From assembly GCF_021134715.1 (NCBI RefSeq), contig NC_060028.1, forward strand, positions 1,882,501-1,946,500: DNA of 64,000 nucleotides, written 5' to 3'. The position numbers and the translations under genes were made by a program. Positions within the stretch are counted from its first letter, which is position 1; every line of letters starts with the position of its first letter. This DNA comes from Daphnia pulex. Its lineage: Eukaryota; Arthropoda; Branchiopoda; Diplostraca; Daphniidae. Of the stretch, positions 46,962 through 59,112 are shown piece after piece. The notes beneath the pieces were generated by a model. It saw only the letters and a program-made list of their open reading frames with translations. It was not told the DNA's origin and did no database searches.

Positions 46962-49752
46962 ATGGCTTCAAACAGTTCAAGTGACATTGAAACGAGTCGC
47001 AATCAATTTAATGTATCGTCTGTTTCTGAATTCAGGTTGGAAAATGGAACAGAATCGACCGTTGTCAGTTACGACGAAATTTTAGAAAAATTAGGGCAGA
47101 TGGGAAAATTTCAACTCAAGACATTTCTATGGCTCTGTCTACCGGCTTTCTTCCCAGGTATAGTCATCATGTCGTACACTTTCACCGGAGCAACACCAAA
47201 TTACAGGTTGGAAGATTAAAAAGTTATCTAGAAAAATTTGTTAAAATAATTTAAGAATTATTTTTTCATGATTGCAGATGCTTTGTGCAAGTCTGTGATA
47301 GTGATAAAATGACGACAAATTTTTCTACAAGAGATGTTTCTCCGCAAAACCAGACGATTGCGTTGGATAGTAAAAAGGATGGGTGCAACTTTGATAATAA
47401 TTCTTGGACTCATTCTCGCCAATGTAATTTTAAAAATTCATCCGACGGCACCTTCCTGGAAAAATGCGATCGTTGGGTGTACGACACGTCAATGTTTCAT
47501 TCCACCATCGTCAGCGATGTAAGTACATAGTAAATCTTGCTAATTATGACGAACAAAAATTTAAATTCTATTTGACGTATTTGATTAATGGCGTTATACA
47601 GTTTGATTTAACTTGCGAGAATGAATGGAAACAAACTGTTGCCAGCAGTCTTTTCATGTTTGGGATGTTGATTGGAGCAGTCACCATTGGCTTTATAGGA
47701 GACACGTAAGATTAATACGTTTAAACTATCAAATTGTTATTATGCTAGTATATTTTAAAAAAAATTTAAGCAGTATTGGGAGAAGGAAAACATTCACTTT
47801 GAACATATTTATCCTGGCGCTAATCACAACTGCAACGGCATTTTCACCCGACTGGATCACTTTCTGTGTGATGAGATTCTTTTCCGGAATCGGTGCGTGT
47901 GGCCACTTCCTCATCATCTTCGTCTGGGGTAAGATTATTAAGACATTAGCGAACATAAATCTGAATAAAAATCTAAAGTACATTAATTGTGATCGAGCAA
48001 AGGAGTTGAAGCGGTCGGGAAACGGTACAGGATCGCTTGCGGATTCATCTACCAAATAGTTTACGCAACAGGATCTGCCTGTCTGGGACTAGTGGCCTAT
48101 TTTGTGCGAGATTGGAGAGTACTTCAGCTTGTCATTAGCCTTCCCATGTTTGGTCTCACAGCTTTATTTTGGTAAGACAAAAAATTGATAACTTTACACT
48201 CACAGCCATCAGTGATTTAATTTATTGATTTAAAGGATTTTACCGGAGTCGATTCGATGGTTGATAACCAAGAAAAATTATCCTAAAGTTAAAAAGCTTC
48301 TCTTGCAAGCTGCCGATTTGAATGGGGTCCGCGATATTTCCGACAGCATATTTACTCTTGATGGGGAACAATTTAAATGGAAACAGTTAGTATGTTATCT
48401 TGATTATTACAATTAATAACTAAAAACAAAGCACAATGACTAACATTTTAATTATTTGGCACCGGAATAAAGATAGAAAACTCGTTAACGTGATCATAAA
48501 AAAATGATGTAACTGATATTATAAAAGTTTATCAGAAAAATTGTAATAACTTTGACTGAATTGTTTTGAAATTTTCAAGCAGCAAATAGGAAAGGTTTCC
48601 ACAACACCGGTAGCCGAAGGTGTCCTCGACATTTTTCGTTCAAACATTTTGGTGAAACGACTTGTCATAGTTTTCATGGCCTGGTAAATAAGCCCAGTCG
48701 TATCAAATCTCATCACATAATATTTATTTACACCGCGTTTTATTTTCTTACGTATTGTGTTTCCCAGGATAGCTGGAGTGATGGGGTATTACGGTATCAC
48801 TTACTCGACCACAAATTTGGTGGGCAACTTCTACGTCAACTATGAGCTTTCCATGCAAGTGCCTTAAAGTGTTGAAACGCTCGTTGATTTAGTCTTACAT
48901 TAGTACAACATTAATTTGATACTTTCCATGAGGCGTTATCAGGTTGGTTGAAATTCCCGCCTACATATTTGGCATGTTTGCCGTGGAGAAAATTGGACGC
49001 AGACCTATGCTAAGCAGCGGTCTACTGTTAAGCGGTTTAAGTTGCCTTACAGTCAGTCTTGTTCCTACAGGTAAATTTAAATTTCCATAATTATAACCAT
49101 CGCCAGCTAAATTAAAATATTTTTTTTTTTTCAAAGATGTGGCTTACATCAAAACAATTTTTTCGCTGATTGCCAAGTTGTTCGCTGCTTGCGTAACCGC
49201 CACTCTGTTCTCGTACACTTCAGAACTTTTCCCAACGTCGTCCAGAAGCGCAATGGTTGGATTGTGTTCCACCAGCGGCCGAATCGGAGGAATTATAGCT
49301 CCAATCATTTCGGATTGGGCAAGATTTTCATTAATATCAACACAATTTTTGATAAGGCGAATTTTAAAATAATATATATATATTTTTTTAAATTCTACAC
49401 GTAGGGGAAAAATAATGGACAAACCAACATACCATTTTTCATTTTTGCCACCATCAACATATTAATTGGTTTCTTGAGTCTTCTACTTCCGGAGACTAAA
49501 GACACAGCTTTCCCGGCTACAATAAATGAAGCAATTGAAATGGAAAAGTATCAGTACATATTTTTGTATTTGCAGTTTTTCAAATTTTGACGCGCCAAAT
49601 TTCGAAATTTGAACATTCTTCTGAGCACAAATATTTTTTCTATTTTTTTAAAAAATTTTGTTTTACACAGGAATTCGATTGTCCTTCAGTTCTGGAAGAA
49701 AACTGAACGTAGACAGCACACACAAAAGGATAACGCTGATGACGTATACTGA
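46962..49752 (+). CDS. SLC22-type organic ion transporter, copy A
   Basis: Twelve exons (46962-47206, 47278-47518, 47602-47705, 47774-47928, 48003-48171, 48236-48389, 48583-48683, 48768-48854, 48943-49070, 49137-49318, 49405-49547, 49671-49752) join to 596 residues. The MFS fold is clear: TM1 (FLWLCLPAFFPGIVIMSYTF), a large extracellular loop with several cysteines and N-glycosylation sites ending CDRWVYD, IGRRKT after TM2, the SLC22 motif ILPESIRWL, VEIPAY and LPETKDTAFP near the end. Intron 8 needs a GC donor (AT/GCAAGT) to keep frame, as in copy B; intron 10 also appears to use GCAAGA. It is probably a facilitator of organic cations or zwitterions such as carnitine. Copy B lies 570 bp downstream. 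Confidence 0.9.
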
Positions 49753-50320
49753 AAAACGAAAATGTTTCTAGATTCATTATTAATTTTATTTAATTATTTC
49801 AGTTCCGTATTCTCATTAATTTTTGCCCATTTGAAAAATACCCATATAACAATTGGAATTATTGTAAAATGCGAAATCTTGCCTCGACTTTTAAATCCTT
49901 AAATATGCTCTGTCTAGCTTGTGTGTTTACACAAACGCACTTGTATAGCCACCACATAACTGGATGTGGATGTAGACGAAAACAAGTAAAATAAAATATC
50001 TCCTGACAAGAAAACAAATATACGTGCAGTGTAGACTATACAACTGCAAGCTTCCCTTGATAAGTTCTTTACACTTTATAAAATAACCGAAGTGGTGATA
50101 AAGACGTAATGATTGACAGTTACGGACGATTATAGGAGACACATGTAGAAAATAGTGACAAACTTTACATAAGGAGGCAACGTGCGACAACTATTGAGGC
50201 AATAAAGAATAAGCAGTGTCTGACTATAGATGAATTTTCGTCTCTTTCATTAATTCTTAATTGACGCGACGAATTAGATTAAAGTGCAGGAATACAAATA
50301 TTTTGTGGATTAGTGACAAA

Positions 50321-52904
50321 ATGGCAGAAGAAACATCTACGAGATCCAACAGTGAAGATTCTAGCGACAGCATCAGCCAGAAAGAAAGTACTATAGACTT
50401 ACGAAAAGGAGAAGCATTCAACTACGATGACATTTTAGAACATGTTGGACAACTCGGCAAGTATCAGCTTCGCACATTTTTGTTGCTCTGCTTGCCAGCC
50501 TTTTTCCCTGGCATTGTCGTCATGTCTTACACGTTCACCGGCGCTGTACCCAATTACAGGTAAAATATAAATTTTGTGAATTACATTTTATTGGGATTTA
50601 AATTAGTAAATATGTTGTCCTTTACCAGATGTTACATAGAGAATTGTGACGCTGACTACAGCGCTTCTGAGACTAATCAATTCTCCCCAATTTGGCTAAA
50701 TAATACGATCCCGTGGAACGACGATAATACCCCCGATCAGTGCCAACGCTACAATTACACCTGGACAAATGTCGAAGAATGTCAAGCCCCTGGCGCTCAA
50801 ATGGATTCGGAAATTACTTGTGACCGTTGGGTTTACGACACATCACAATTCCAATCCACCATAGTTAGCGACGTAAGTTCGCAGAAAATTCAACGAAATT
50901 TTGGAATTAATCAATAGAATTCATTTAAATCATTTCAGTTTGATTTGACCTGTGAAGATGAGTGGAAAACAACTTTTGCCAGCACAGTCTACATGTTTGG
51001 AATGCTAATCGGTGCCGCTATACTTGGGAACATTGCCGATGCGTAATATCTCTTCTATAGTTAACTAAATACATCCAAATTTAAATGTTATTTTTCAAAT
51101 TAATTTTTGTGCAGGGTTGGCCGCAGATTGGCCTTTACTCTCAACGTATTTTTCTTGGCTGCTGTCACTACTGGGCTGGCCTTTTCACCGAATTTTGTCA
51201 CTTTCTGCGTCCTAAGATTTTTCTGTGGCGTCTGCGCCGTCGGACACTTTCTGATACTTTTCGTGTGGGGTAAATTATTTTGCATTCAAATTAATTGAGT
51301 CCCAGTATCCTAACTATCACTCGAATGAATTATTTTCAGGAGTGGAGGCCGTCGGCAAGAAATATCGCGTCATATGCGGTTTCGTTTACCAGTTGGTTTT
51401 CACCGTGGGCACTTCCCTTCTTGGTTTATTGGCCTATTACGTTCGCGATTGGCAAACACTTCAACTCATCATCAGTGCACCAATGTTCGCCCTCGTCGCC
51501 CTTTATTGGTAAAAAAGGACATGATGCAATATTTTTTAATTCTCACATGCGGATTTAATTGCTCATAAGGATTGTTCCGGAATCGATCCGATGGCTGATA
51601 ATCAAGAAGCGTTTCTCCGAAGCCCGTCTACTCATTCTCAAGTGCGCTCAAATGAATAAGAAAAGCGTGCCAAATCACTTGATCACCATTCCAGATGACA
51701 AAAAAGAAGATGTAATTATTATTTTCAAAAAGGCTATAAATGTTATTTCTAATTTCTAATTTCGGCAGGGCAAAGAAATTGACACAGTCCATACGAAAGA
51801 CAATATTTCCCAAGCAGATGCAAACGGTGAAAATAAGGAAGAACTCGCTAAAAGTTCCGCTAAAGGAGAGAGTATTATTGACGTTTTCCGATCGCCAATT
51901 TTATTGAAAAGATTAATCATCATGTTTTTGGCTTGGTAAAAAAATCCCTGAATATTTTGAGTAGTTGGTGACAATTAAAATAATGTTCCAAAAATGTTAA
52001 GGATCGCAGCCGTGATGGGATATTATGGGATAACGTTTTCGGCCACTAATCTATCGGACGATTTTTATCTGAATTACGAACTATCAATGCAAGTTTGTAT
52101 AGCCTATACCGGAAATACTAGGATTTGCTTTTCATTTTTGTTATTGATGGGATTTTGTATATCTATAGGGTGGTGGAGATCCCGGCTTACATTGGTGGTA
52201 TGTTCGTAATGGACAAACTCGGAAGGAGACCAACCCTTAGCGGAGGTTTGATTATTAGTGGCATAGCTTGTCTGATAACAGGACTGGTTCCAGAGGGTAA
52301 TTTTACTGAATTATATGAACTGAAATTTACGAAATTAATATTTTATTCCTAGATCCTCCGGCTATTCGAATCACATTTTCAATGTTTGGAAAACTCTTCA
52401 TATCGTGTGTCTTGGCAACGGTCTATTCTTACACTTCGGATCTTTTTCCAACACCGGCTAGAAGTGCTGCTGTTGGACTTTGCTCGACCAGCGGTCGCGT
52501 CGGAGGAATATTAGCGCCCATAATTGCATCTGCTGTAAAAATGAGATTCGCAAAAAGATAGAGAGACCACCGTACCGTGTCTAGTTCTAATTTTGTTGAA
52601 TTATTCAGGGAAGAAAAGTTGATCCGGCGTTACCTTTCATCATTTTTGCTGGTGTTAACATAAGTGTTGGAGTTCTTTGTCTTCTCTTGCCCGAAACGAA
52701 CAAGATAACCTTACCGGCAACTGTTCAAGAAGCAGTGGACATGGAAAAGTATACACGCATTGATTTCATTTTATTGCTTTCTTCAAATAATATTGATGCG
52801 CTAATATTTTTACATGATTTTATAGGTACACCTTTTCATGTTTGCAGTGTAATATGAATAAGAGGGAAGAGTCGCCGGATGATTTCGCTGATTCATTACC
52901 ATGA
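50321..52904 (+). CDS. SLC22-type organic ion transporter, copy B
   Basis: Twelve exons (50321-50559, 50629-50872, 50939-51042, 51115-51269, 51340-51508, 51570-51711, 51769-51935, 52002-52088, 52169-52296, 52353-52534, 52609-52748, 52826-52904) encode 611 residues with the same junction phases as copy A, so the two are tandem duplicates. Hallmarks repeat: LLLCLPAFFPGIVVMSYTF, CDRWVYDTSQFQSTIVSD, IVPESIRWLI, VVEIPAYIGG and LPETNKITLPA. The central cytoplasmic loop is longer than in copy A (51570-51935, Lys/Glu-rich). The C-terminal tails differ completely, suggesting different trafficking. Intron 8 uses the GC donor; intron 10 uses GTAAAA. Both copies look functional. Confidence 0.9.
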
Positions 52905-53200
52905 ACTGAGAGATGTTACCCTATAAGAAGTGTAAATTAAATTAGGACTATTTCAGAGATGGAATCGGATGGAATTATTGATGATTTTGTGTGGTATGAA
53001 ATAAATGATCAATATTTTGGTCAAAATCTTATTTGGATTAGAAATGAAGGTGGATATAAAACACGTTAGAATCTCTTTGTCAGGAAAAAAAAAGAACCAA
53101 ATTAATTCCTCCCCTGCACTAACAATAAAACTTACTGGCTGAGTAGTTTTAGGAATATTTTTCTAAAATTTTTAAATATTTTTTAGAAAATTTAAAAGGT

Positions 53201-53272
53201 TTCCCATACCGGGAATCGAACCCGAGCCTCTTGGGTGAAAGCCAAGTATCCTAGCCACTAGACCATATGGGA
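53201..53272 (-). tRNA. tRNA-Glu (anticodon TTC)
   Basis: The 72-nt cloverleaf on the minus strand has acceptor arms TCCCATA and TATGGGA, box A TGGTCTAGTGGCTAGGA, anticodon loop CTTTCAC and T-arm GGTTCGATTCC. It has no intron. All stems pair. Confidence 0.95.
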
Positions 53273-53813
53273 TATATACACCAGGGTATAACAAACAAAG
53301 TCATTCTAAAAAATAATTATTCGTTTAACTTTTGTTTTATCGAAAGAAAAATAATGCTATTTTTTTAGCGTATATCATGTTCATAGTTTAAAAATATACA
53401 TACATGCCCTAAGATGGGGTTCCTAACACATAATTTTGATTTTGAGATCGGAATCGCCGGAAGTCCGGAACGACTGCTTTAAATTAATTCTCTTAATTGC
53501 TACAAAACAATTAATATTAATATTTTTTAAAATACAATCATCCGCGCAATAAAAAAAGATAATCAGATAATAAAGAAGAAGAAATAAAGATGGTAAAGAA
53601 TTTTTTAATTTAAAAAATCTGGCCGTGTTTGTTGTCCGGCAACGTTTTTTTGAACTGCAGACGATTCTCACTAATGTTTTGAATTTATAGCCTTGAGCAA
53701 ATGTGCTGTGTTACTAGTCAGTTTTTTTGTTTTTTCTCTATTTATGACCGTCAATAGTCTAACTGTCAATTCCACATCATTCTGCTCAAATTTCCGTGCA
53801 TTAAAATCAAATT

Positions 53814-54965
53814 ATGAAAGAATTATGGCATGTATTAAAGAACAAATGGTTGTCGTACCGTTATCGGTTTGTTCCGTGGGTTGCACTCAACTTCAAAGAC
53901 AAGTACAGTTCATCTTGATGCTTGCCTTTAAAAATTAAAAATTAACCCGCCCAACTTATTCAGAAGCCATCGCTCAGTGAGCAGAGGAGATGACAAGATA
54001 ACTCCTGACGATGTTATTGTTAACACTCTGCTACATTTTTCCACGTCTTTGCACAAACATTTTGTAGATGGAAACAAAAATCCAATTGAAGCATTAAAGG
54101 TATACAGGTTTGTTTTTCATCAACCTCAAATGAATACTAGTCATTAATTAACATTAGATGGCCACTTCTGTACATTTAAAGTAGGTCATGGAAAGAGTGT
54201 TGGGCTACACCATTCAGCTAAGAAAGAGTAATATTCCTGAAGCTGGCACTGGAGTTTTCGTATCAAAAGGAACGGTAACTGCAGGTTCCATTGTAGCTTT
54301 GTATCCAGGTTTTTGATGAGTTACAGAAATTTTTTTAAAGATGCATAGACTTTATCTTCCATATTTCATCTACAGGGACTGTATACCGAGTTATGGAACC
54401 GTTGCTACTTCAGTCGATTGTAAATCCATTCATTTTCCGCTGTATTGACGGCTTACACATAGACGGAAAAGATAGAGGAATTTCACGCAAAATTTTCAAG
54501 TAAGAAATTAAAATAATATAGGGGAATCCATCTGTTATTGCTTTTTAGTAATTAAATACTTCTGTAATGAACAGGTCTTGTGTCTACCGTGATTTGCGTT
54601 GGCCATTCTTCCCTGCCGATTTAACCTGGTTGACAGGGGACTTGATTAATCCTCTCAATTGTGGTCAATACGTTAACAATGAGACACCAGGTAATAAAAC
54701 CCCTTAGTCATAAATGAGGATTTCTAATTAATACAAAAAAAAATCATTAAAATTAGAGTATCCATGCAATGTCGCCTACCAAGAATGCGATCTTCCAATA
54801 GACAGGTTTCCTATTGAATTGAGATGTTACCTCCCAAATATTTATTACAGCTCTTCAGAGGGAAATCAAACGAAATTCCTACGCGTAGTAGCTCTTGTTG
54901 CTGTCAAAGACATAGGAATTGATACAGAACTTTTCTCAACTTACTACACTGTCGTGCACGCTTAG
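53814..54965 (+). CDS. SETD9: SETD9, SET-domain protein
   Basis: Six exons (53814-53902, 53964-54099, 54185-54308, 54376-54499, 54575-54690, 54757-54965) encode 265 residues. The N-terminus KWLSYRYRFVPWVALNF matches vertebrate SETD9, and this decided the frame and start; a longer hydrophobic frame beginning at 53693 is wrong. The SET-like core follows: GTGVFVSKGTVTAGSIVALY, TVYRVMEPLLLQSIVNPF, IFRCIDGLHIDGKDRGIS, LINPLNCGQYVNN (the substrate/cofactor-site motif) and ELFSTYYTVV. SETD9 is a predicted lysine methyltransferase of poorly known target. It is tail-to-tail with ETFBKMT, with 9 bp between stop codons, and its ATTAAA poly(A) signal overlaps the other gene's last codon. Confidence 0.92.
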
Positions 54966-54974
54966 ATTCGTCAA

Positions 54975-55859
54975 TTAAAGAAGAGTAAATACATGCGATT
55001 GAAGAAAGCCGTAGTTGTCTTTTTTAGTGAATGAATCAAGTTCGTATTTAGCAAGATGACATAAGGAGTTGGCAAAAAGTGTTGAATTACCAACAGGTCC
55101 TCGACCTGGATCGCCGACGAGGATCACCTTTCCGGCTAGCCGAAGCTTCATTAACCAAGCTGCTATAACATCCGAGAGGGCTGAATCGTACAGCATATCG
55201 CCTACGAGAATTAAATCGAAATCCGCACAATCACTGCCAATTAGATTATCTTCGCAAACGTTCAGCTCCACCGCGTTTATTTGCGCATTCAACTGCGAAG
55301 CCGCGATAGCCACTATCAAAATAAAACAAAAATTGGCAATGGACAAGTATTAAATAACTTTGATTGCATCACTGTCGAAAACAATTTACTTACTGGTATC
55401 TATATCATTTGCAACAGAAAATTTGGCTCCAGATTTTAAAGCAGCAATAGAAAGTGCTCCACTTCCACACCCAAAATCCAGTACTCGTTTCCTTTTTGCA
55501 ATCAAGGGGTTATCTAAAATGTATCTAATTTTTTAATTCATGACTGGAATGTTTTGATTTGAGAAAATGATAATTTACCTTGAAAGTGCTTGACCTCCAG
55601 GCCAGTAGAATGCCCAAAATGGTTCACCTAAGGGATGTGGTGAATTCTGTTCCACTGGTTGATTCCACGCTTGACATTCTTGTGTGATTAATTTCAGCTT
55701 AATTTCTGGAGTCAAGTGTTTCTGAGATATAACCGTATAATTTTCTATTAGCTCCCAGTATTTTGAATGAGAGCTGTTTAGGCTTGAAGCATTTCTTTTA
55801 AGAAGGGATATCCCGATACGATGGAAGAGTAGACGAGCTTGGAATTTCAGCGAACGCAT
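54975..55859 (-). CDS. ETFBKMT: ETF-beta lysine methyltransferase (METTL20)
   Basis: Three exons (55859-55579, 55524-55394, 55312-54975) join to 249 residues. The basic, Ser-rich N-terminus ([20 protein letters not shown]) resembles a mitochondrial targeting sequence, fitting an enzyme that trimethylates the beta subunit of electron transfer flavoprotein. [15 protein letters not shown], then [16 protein letters not shown] (the SAM-binding loop) and [12 protein letters not shown] (family DxxY motif) identify it. For exon 2 I used the acceptor before ATACATTTTAG, because the next AG would bring a stop. The paralogous motif set of other METTL families fits less well. No defect is seen. Confidence 0.92.
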
Positions 55860-56420
55860 GATTGGCTGGACATGTAGAAATTACAGTTTTTGCAAAATAA
55901 CAATGAGTTATGATTATACAATGATTGAAAATCAATTTCGTAATATGAAAGGGATTTCACAGTGCACAATTTTTTGTTTATCAGCGTGCTATCAATAATC
56001 AGTCCCATCTCTCATGTGATAGGAGCAGTGAGCAGACGAACAAACATTTCGAAATCGAGTGTGCACTGTGCAGTGTCGCACAATAAAAAACAAAAGCATG
56101 AAATATTTTAAAAATTAAAAATCCCCGCAAAAATACAAAAATCAATAGCTACCGATATCGGCTAGCTGGACAGGCACGGCAGCAAAACGCATTATAAGGA
56201 AAATTTAGATTAGATTTTATCAAGCGTAACGCCAAAGTCTAAACGACTACAGACCAACCAAATCAGTAAGTCAGTTGAACACCTCGGTAATTTACTTGTT
56301 TGTGAAAATGTAAACATCGTCGGGTTTTTCCAGTAACTTGGTCAAGTGTGTTTTAAAAATATAGCATCCTAAACAGTTTCTAGAAGTAAGAGTTAGTCGA
56401 CTACTAATAAAACTAATAAA
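55860..56420. other. intergenic between divergent ETFBKMT and four-TM gene A
   Basis: No gene is seen. The last 200 bp resemble the region before 57801, so the leader was included in the duplication. Confidence 0.55.
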
Positions 56421-57214
56421 ATGCAGTCATTCGTCAGTTATTCAGTGTCAGAACCAACCAAATTGAAGTCAAAGTTTCTCTTGACCTGTTCCGTTATCAA
56501 TATTTTGCTTTTCCCGATATGTGTAGGCTTAGAGGTGAGGATTGCAATTTAATAAAAACTATAAACCACAATTATTTGAATAATTCCATTTCAGGTAGCG
56601 TATCCGTATATGTACCAAGGAATATGGGGGTCGATCGCGTTTTTTTTTGCGGGAATACTTGGCTTCAGCACTTCCTACACACCGGAAAAATTGCTGTAAA
56701 ATAGCCAAAATGTTATTCCGTTAAAATTTAAATAAAATATTCTAACGTAGAATGTTGATCTAACATTTTTAATATTGGCAATTTAGACTTTGGGCGACCC
56801 TGGTTTTTTCTTTTTTTTCCGTAGTTACAGCAACAATTTCTTGCATGATATCTTCATTCGGCAACGCACATGGATACAGTGACTGCATCTACGTTTGGAA
56901 TAGCACCCATAATCACAGTGGTATATTTATCCTAATATTTTTATTACAGACATCAAAATTAACTGACCATTATAACTTCCTTGAATTTCAAAGAACGTAT
57001 TTGTAGTGATTATTACTATCCGAAAACCCAGATAGTCTTGTTGGTCGCCGAATTCGTTGCCGTGATCAACAACCTTGTGATTATGATATTGTGCAGTAGA
57101 ATCATCTGCAATTGTTGCAAGCCAATTGCCCCGCCAATTCCAATCGTGGCAGTTCATCGGAATGTCCACAATGCGCAGCAACAGACGCCAATTTATTCGA
57201 CTGAAGAGCAGTAA
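56421..57214 (+). CDS. four-transmembrane protein, copy A (tail-truncated)
   Basis: Four exons (56421-56534, 56595-56695, 56787-56920, 56994-57214) encode 189 residues. Hydrophobic segments are FLLTCSVINILLFPICVGL, WGSIAFFFAGILGF, LWATLVFSFFSVVTATISCM and a longer fourth (TQIVLLVAEFVAVINNLVIM) followed by CNCCK, a likely palmitoylation cluster. The topology recalls MS4A/CD20-like or MARVEL-type small tetraspan proteins, but I cannot assign a family. Compared with copy B (57801-58760) it ends about 60 residues early, just after the cysteine cluster; sequence related to the missing tail continues downstream. Leader sequences of the two copies are alike, so it is a tandem duplicate. It is probably still expressed, but without the tail motifs. 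Confidence 0.75.
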
Positions 57215-57365
57215 CAAATTTCAGCGTTCTTACCCAACAACAGCTTACTCGCCAAGTCAACAGCAACCAATGCAAAAGCAGAATCAAGGCAAATCCACAA
57301 TCCAAACTGATCCAACTCCTCCGCCACCTTAATCGACTGTGGATACATTGGAGCCTCAACAATTG
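57215..57365 (+). pseudogene. non-coding remnant of the tail of copy A
   Basis: The remnant reads in another frame as SYPTTAYSPSQQQPM and TIQTDPTPPPP then stop, then STVDTLEP. These match the tail of copy B (TVVYSPPQQQPS, TDPAAPPPPYSTVDTLEP). The Tyr codon of PPPPY is TAA here. Confidence 0.65.
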
Positions 57366-57800
57366 CGCAACACGGATATGATTTTTTTCTCTCTTCATTG
57401 TGTGAGATGCGTTTTTGTATAATAAGCATGAACTAATAAAGTCACTATCTGTTCCAAATAACGAAAGAAAGATATACAAATTTGTGATGTTTCAAAATTG
57501 ATTTTTATTGCGTAAAAATCAAGGCACCTACTCACTGTAGCAAAGTTGTTACAACAAACACAATTTTTCTTTGGTTTTATCAATTGCGTTTACTTGCGTA
57601 ATCAGATAAGCGTTTACTTGCAGGTAAGCGATTATATAGAACGATCACACATTAGTTAGTCAGTTGAACACATTGATTGTTTGATGATCTGGAGTTTTCG
57701 GAGAGTTTTGTAAAAAGGCGTACAGAGTCGCGTTTAAGTTTTCAAGAGGGTCTTCACAAATTGTACAAGCAAAGAGTTACAGTCGACATATACTCATAAA

Positions 57801-58760
57801 ATGCAGTCATTCCAGTCCGTGCCAGAACCAACCAAATTGAATAAGTCAACGTTTCTCTTGACGTGCTCCATTATCAATATTTTTCTTTTCCCGATATGTG
57901 TTGGCCTAGAGGTGAGGGTTGCTTAAATCAAAACCAGCATTAGCCTCAATTATTAAAATTTCTATCAGATTGCGCATCCGTTCGTCTACCAAGGATTATG
58001 GGGATCAAGCACGTTTTTCATAGCCGGATTAGTCGGCTTCAGCGCTTCATACACACCGAAAAGATCTCTGTAAAATAAACACTACACACTTTAACCAAAT
58101 TACACTAACAAATAGAATAATGTTCATCTAATAATAGTCGTTTCTTTTCTATATTGGCAATTTAGACTCTTTGCGACCCTGGTTTTTTCTTCCATATCTA
58201 TAGTTTTTACTACAGTTTCTTGCATATTATCTGGATTTGGCTATTTTATTGGCTACCGGGACTGCATTTACGTTTGGAATTCTGACAGCTATTACTACGG
58301 TGGTATTAAGCATTATCAAATAGACATGAAAATGAACTAACAATATAAAATTCGTTGGAATTTCAAAGAATATGTTTGTGGTGGACATTACTACTCGGAA
58401 ACCCAGATGGTCTTGTTGGTTGCCGAATTCCTTGCTGGGATCAACAATCTTATTATCACGATTTGGTGTAGTTTACAAATCTGCAATTGTTGCAAGCGAG
58501 TTGACTCGTCAATTCCTATTGTAGTTCACAATTCGCAGCAACCGACGCCAGTGTGGATCATTTCACCAACTGGGCAGCAGCAACAATTGCAGAGTTCCTA
58601 CTCAACAGTAGTCTACTCGCCACCTCAACAGCAACCATCAATGCAACAAGAGCAGCATCAAGCCGAATATCACACAACCCAAACCGATCCAGCAGCTCCT
58701 CCGCCACCTTATTCGACTGTGGATACATTGGAACCGGAGCAGAAAAAAGAAAACGTCTGA
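57801..58760 (+). CDS. four-transmembrane protein with PPxY tail, copy B
   Basis: Four exons (57801-57911, 57969-58069, 58166-58302, 58369-58760) encode 246 residues. Four membrane segments are as in copy A, with conserved SCI and WNS motifs in the second loop and ICNCCKR after TM4. The cytoplasmic tail is Pro/Gln-rich and contains PPPPYSTV, a PPxY motif that binds WW domains such as those of Nedd4-type ubiquitin ligases. This suggests regulated trafficking or degradation, a property copy A has lost. Junction phases are the same as in copy A. Function is otherwise unknown. Confidence 0.8.
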
Positions 58761-59112
58761 TTGCGCAATTAGTACTGCAAATAAAAATCGATACTTAATT
58801 TAAAATAATACATAATTAAAATTAATACTTTTGCTTAATAAAAGAGCCTGACAAATTAATTGGAATTAGATTAAGAAAAAAACCATTCAATCAAACAAAG
58901 TAAATTTTTTTTAAAAAAGCTTCGTTTCCATCAATTGGCAATGTTGCTTATGAAAATTTGAAAAATATATTCAGATTTTCAGATTGTCGGTGTTTCTGTC
59001 AGACTGCTATTACGGTTATTGTTGAGTTGAGTGTTTCGAACACATTTAAACGAAAATCGTTATCGATTTTTCTTTTACTAGGTATTTGTTATTCAAATAG
59101 AAATACACAGAA

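Noticed and set aside
53693-53938. Signal-peptide-like hydrophobic frame at the start of SETD9
   Set aside because: It begins without ATG. The neighbouring frame from 53814 matches the SETD9 N-terminus and splices in phase.
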